In this document: one piece after another, positions 38,207 through 40,963 of the stretch
Layout: each line of letters begins with the position of its first letter
How positions within the stretch are numbered: position 1 is the stretch's first letter
Source: Prevotellaceae bacterium
Lineage (GTDB): Bacteria > Bacteroidota > Bacteroidia > Bacteroidales > Bacteroidaceae
DNA: 40,963 nucleotides
Direction of reading: 5' to 3'
Assembly (NCBI GenBank): GCA_022763905.1
Contig: JALERS010000010.1
Span: forward strand, 1-40,963
Notes under the pieces: generated by a model
What the model was told of the DNA's origin: nothing
Seen by the model: the letters and a program-made list of their open reading frames with translations, nothing else
Databases searched by the model: none
Made by a program: the position numbers and the translations under genes

Positions 38207-40114
38207 ATGGGAAAGATTATTGGAATTGACTTAGGTACGACTAACTCTTGCGTATCTGTATTTGAGGGCAACGAGCCCGTGGTAATCGCTAATTCTGAAG
38301 GCAAACGTACTACTCCTTCTGTAGTAGCTTTTATTGAAGGTGGCGAGCGTAAAGTGGGTGATCCTGCCAAGCGTCAGGCTATTACCAACCCTAAGCGTAC
38401 TATTTATAGTATCAAACGTTTCATGGGTGAACCCTATGATATGGTTCAGAAAGAGATTGAACGTGTTCCCTACTCTGTGGTAAGGGGAGACAACAATACC
38501 GCCCGTGTGGAGATTGACGGTCGTCAGTATACTCCGCAGGAAATTTCTGCTATTATTCTTCAGAAGATGAAGAAGACGGCAGAAGACTATCTGGGCGAAG
38601 AGGTAAAGGATGCAGTGATTACCGTTCCTGCTTACTTTAGTGATTCTCAGCGTCAGGCTACCAAGGAAGCAGGTGAAATAGCCGGTCTGAATGTACGCCG
38701 TATTGTCAATGAACCGACAGCAGCCGCTTTGGCTTATGGACTTGACAAGAGCAATAAGGACATGAAGATTGCTGTGTTTGACCTGGGTGGTGGTACTTTC
38801 GATATTTCTATTTTGGAATTTGGAGGTGGCGTGTTTGAAGTACTCTCCACCAATGGTAATACTCATCTGGGTGGTGATGACTTCGATCATGTGATCATTA
38901 ACTGGCTGGTAGAAGAATTCAAGAATGATGAAGGTGCTGACCTTAGTCAGGATCCTATGGCAATGCAGCGTCTGAAGGAAGCTGCCGAAAAGGCCAAAAT
39001 AGAATTGTCTAGTTCTACTACCACTGAAATCAATCTGCCTTACATCATGCCTGTAGGAGGTGTGCCCAAGCATTTGGTGAAGACTCTTACTCGTGCCAAG
39101 TTCGAACAATTGGCTCATAGTCTAATCCAAGACTGTTTGGAGCCATGTAAGAAGGCTATTTCAGATGCCAAACTCTCTCCTTCTGATATCGATGAGGTAA
39201 TCCTTGTAGGTGGTTCTAGCCGTATCCCTGCAGTACAGAAATTAGTGGAAGACTATTTTGGCAAAGCACCTTCTAAGGGTGTCAATCCAGACGAAGTAGT
39301 AGCGGTAGGTGCTAGTGTTCAGGGAGCTATTCTCAATAAGGAAAGTGGCGTGGGCGATATCGTATTGCTGGATGTGACTCCGCTGTCTCTCGGTATCGAA
39401 ACCCTGGGCGGTGTAATGACCAAGTTGATTGATGCCAACACTACTATACCTTGCAAGAAGAGTGAAACATTCTCTACAGCTGCCGACAACCAGACAGAAG
39501 TAACTATCCACGTGCTACAGGGAGAGCGTCCTATGGCTTCTCAGAACAAGAGCATCGGACAGTTCAACCTTACCGGTATTGCTCCGGCACGTAGAGGTAT
39601 TCCACAGATTGAGGTAAGTTTTGATATCGATGCCAACGGTATTCTCAAAGTGTCTGCCAAGGATAAGGCCACGGGTAAGGAACAAGCCATCCGTATTGAA
39701 GCTTCATCAGGTCTTTCTAAGGAAGAGATTGATCGTATGAAGGCAGAAGCACAGGCTAATGCCGATGCTGACAAGAAAGAACGTGAAAAGATTGACAAAC
39801 TCAATCAAGCCGATTCTATGGTATTCCAGACTGAAAACTTCCTGAAGGAGAATGGCGACAAGATTCCTGCTGACCAGAAACCTGCTATTGAGGCAGCAGT
39901 AGAGAAACTGAAGAATGCCCACAAGGCACAAGACCTCGCCGCTATTGATGCCGCTACTGCCGAACTGAATCAGGTGATGCAGGCAGCCAGTGCACAGATG
40001 TATAGTCAGGCAGGTCCTCAATCTGGCGCACAGGCAGGTCCTCAGGGCAACACTCAGAATACTCAAGATTCTAATGACAATATTCAGGATGCCGATTTCG
40101 AGGAGGTGAAGTAA
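38207..40114 (+). CDS. dnaK: Molecular chaperone DnaK
   Basis: [52 protein letters not shown]; Gln/Asn-rich tail ending DADFEEVK. Confidence 0.98.
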   Translation: MGKIIGIDLGTTNSCVSVFEGNEPVVIANSEGKRTTPSVVAFIEGGERKVGDPAKRQAITNPKRTIYSIKRFMGEPYDMVQKEIERVPYSVVRGDNNTARVEIDGRQYTPQEISAIILQKMKKTAEDYLGEEVKDAVITVPAYFSDSQRQATKEAGEIAGLNVRRIVNEPTAAALAYGLDKSNKDMKIAVFDLGGGTFDISILEFGGGVFEVLSTNGNTHLGGDDFDHVIINWLVEEFKNDEGADLSQDPMAMQRLKEAAEKAKIELSSSTTTEINLPYIMPVGGVPKHLVKTLTRAKFEQLAHSLIQDCLEPCKKAISDAKLSPSDIDEVILVGGSSRIPAVQKLVEDYFGKAPSKGVNPDEVVAVGASVQGAILNKESGVGDIVLLDVTPLSLGIETLGGVMTKLIDANTTIPCKKSETFSTAADNQTEVTIHVLQGERPMASQNKSIGQFNLTGIAPARRGIPQIEVSFDIDANGILKVSAKDKATGKEQAIRIEASSGLSKEEIDRMKAEAQANADADKKEREKIDKLNQADSMVFQTENFLKENGDKIPADQKPAIEAAVEKLKNAHKAQDLAAIDAATAELNQVMQAASAQMYSQAGPQSGAQAGPQGNTQNTQDSNDNIQDADFEEVK

Positions 40115-40145
40115 GACTGATTAACAGTAATAATTATCGAAAACA

Positions 40146-40178
40146 AAATCCGTGTAGCTCATTGAGTTACACGGATTT
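40146..40178 (+). terminator. dnaK intrinsic terminator
   Basis: AAATCCGTGTA...TACACGGATTT stem with T-rich tail. Confidence 0.8.
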
Positions 40179-40186
40179 GTCTTTGG

Positions 40187-40806
40187 GTATGACGGGCATG
40201 TCATACATCTGTGGTGAAAGTCCATGTGGGGCGTAGTTGCCAACGAACCCTATAGCGACTTGCAAGTTTCGAGTGGTGACGCTCGGGAGAGAAGAAGCAA
40301 TAGCGAAATCGTGGCCTGACGAACAGAAACATGGTACTAAGGCGCATCAAGCGGACAAGCTGGCCAAAGACAGTGAAGCTCCTAAAGGCAACCGTAACCT
40401 TGTTGCGTAAACCATGCAGGTAAACGAGGAAAGATGTATGGCTTATCCCGCGAGGCCTCGGCAGTCCGCAAGGATAGTAACAACGAATGTCGAGGAGTCA
40501 GCAGAGGCCGAAGTAGCCGACCGCGTGACGGTCAAGGCGAAGGGCCGAATCGTGCATTGTCTTACAAGACAATCTGTGTATTTGGAAACTGTAGTAGTCA
40601 GATGGCCGAAGAGGAACTCTCTTTTCAAGACGATAGGGCGTATCCTGACAATAGAGAAGAAGTGACGATGTCCAATATGCGGAGTCCAAAAGGGACAAGA
40701 CAAGCACGAAACCGCCGTATGCCGAACGGCACGTACGGTGGTGTGGGAGGAAAGAAAACGAAAGTAGGTCAGAAAACTTACTACGTTTTCCGACCTACCC
40801 GATTAT
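40187..40806 (+). ncRNA. ORF-less group II intron RNA (domains I-VI; end points approximate)
   Basis: 5' GTATGACGGGCATGTCATACATCTGTGGTGAAAGTCC; domain V-like hairpin ACCGCCGTATGCCGAACGGCACGTACGGTGGT (40711-40742); domain VI-like hairpin TAGGTCAGAAAAC...GTTTTCCGACCTA. No reverse-transcriptase ORF between. Confidence 0.78.
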
Positions 40807-40835
40807 AATACGCCGCTTCACACTGATACACTTGT

Positions 40836-40963
40836 CTATACCCAATTGTTCTGCAATCGTTTGACAGCGATTGATTCCGTAAGAATACGGATAAACTCCT
40901 GCATGGAGTGCTTGCGGTAGGTCTCTTTCAGGATATGCACGCATCCCGACATCTGGTTGTCGT
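40836..40963 (-). CDS. C-terminal fragment of an unidentified protein, running off the window
   Basis: Minus-strand open frame ...DNQMSGCVHILKETYRKHSMQEFIRILTESIAVKRLQNNWV stop at 40836-40838. Confidence 0.35.
   Translation of the reverse strand, partial: DNQMSGCVHILKETYRKHSMQEFIRILTESIAVKRLQNNWV

Noticed and set aside
38231-39118. 295-aa ORF antisense to dnaK
   Set aside because: Shadow ORF opposite a highly conserved coding sequence.
40434-40808. 124-aa and 83-aa ORFs at the right end
   Set aside because: They overlie the group II intron RNA, including domain V, so are probably chance frames.

Overview
The window looks like a Bacteroidales chromosome segment, probably Prevotella/Segatella-like. 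That taxonomic guess rests on FAS1, NigD-like, PorT, DUF6089 and DUF6242 families, TTTG/TAnnTTTG promoters and the uppS-bamA-ompH-ompH cluster. Most of it is ordinary core gene content: xseA/xseB, purC, phoH, truA, a PASTA protein, an RluA-type pseudouridine synthase, ddl, an acyltransferase, uppS-bamA-ompH-ompH, dnaK, a tRNA-Pro(CGG), and a rubredoxin too short for the ORF track. The unusual material is between the genes. (1) A ~0.5 kb repeat occurs twice in inverted orientation (about 172-650 and 29633-30178). Each copy carries a 22-bp tandem array, with 2 units in one copy and 5 in the other, and the unit difference explains almost all of the length difference. (2) A 604-bp MITE-like element at 22362-22965 has perfect 26-bp terminal inverted repeats. 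It is homologous to the end of a probable ISAon1-type IS that runs off the left edge of the window, and it contains two copies of a perfect 20-22 bp palindrome. (3) An apparently ORF-less group II intron of about 0.62 kb lies just downstream of the dnaK terminator. (4) Several unusual domain architectures are present: an alpha/beta hydrolase fused to an HEFCH metallopeptidase-like region, a tandem SGNH protein, and a nuclease-like protein with a type IX secretion sorting tail. No CRISPR array or obvious defence operon was seen. All family calls come from reading motifs by eye; no database search was run.
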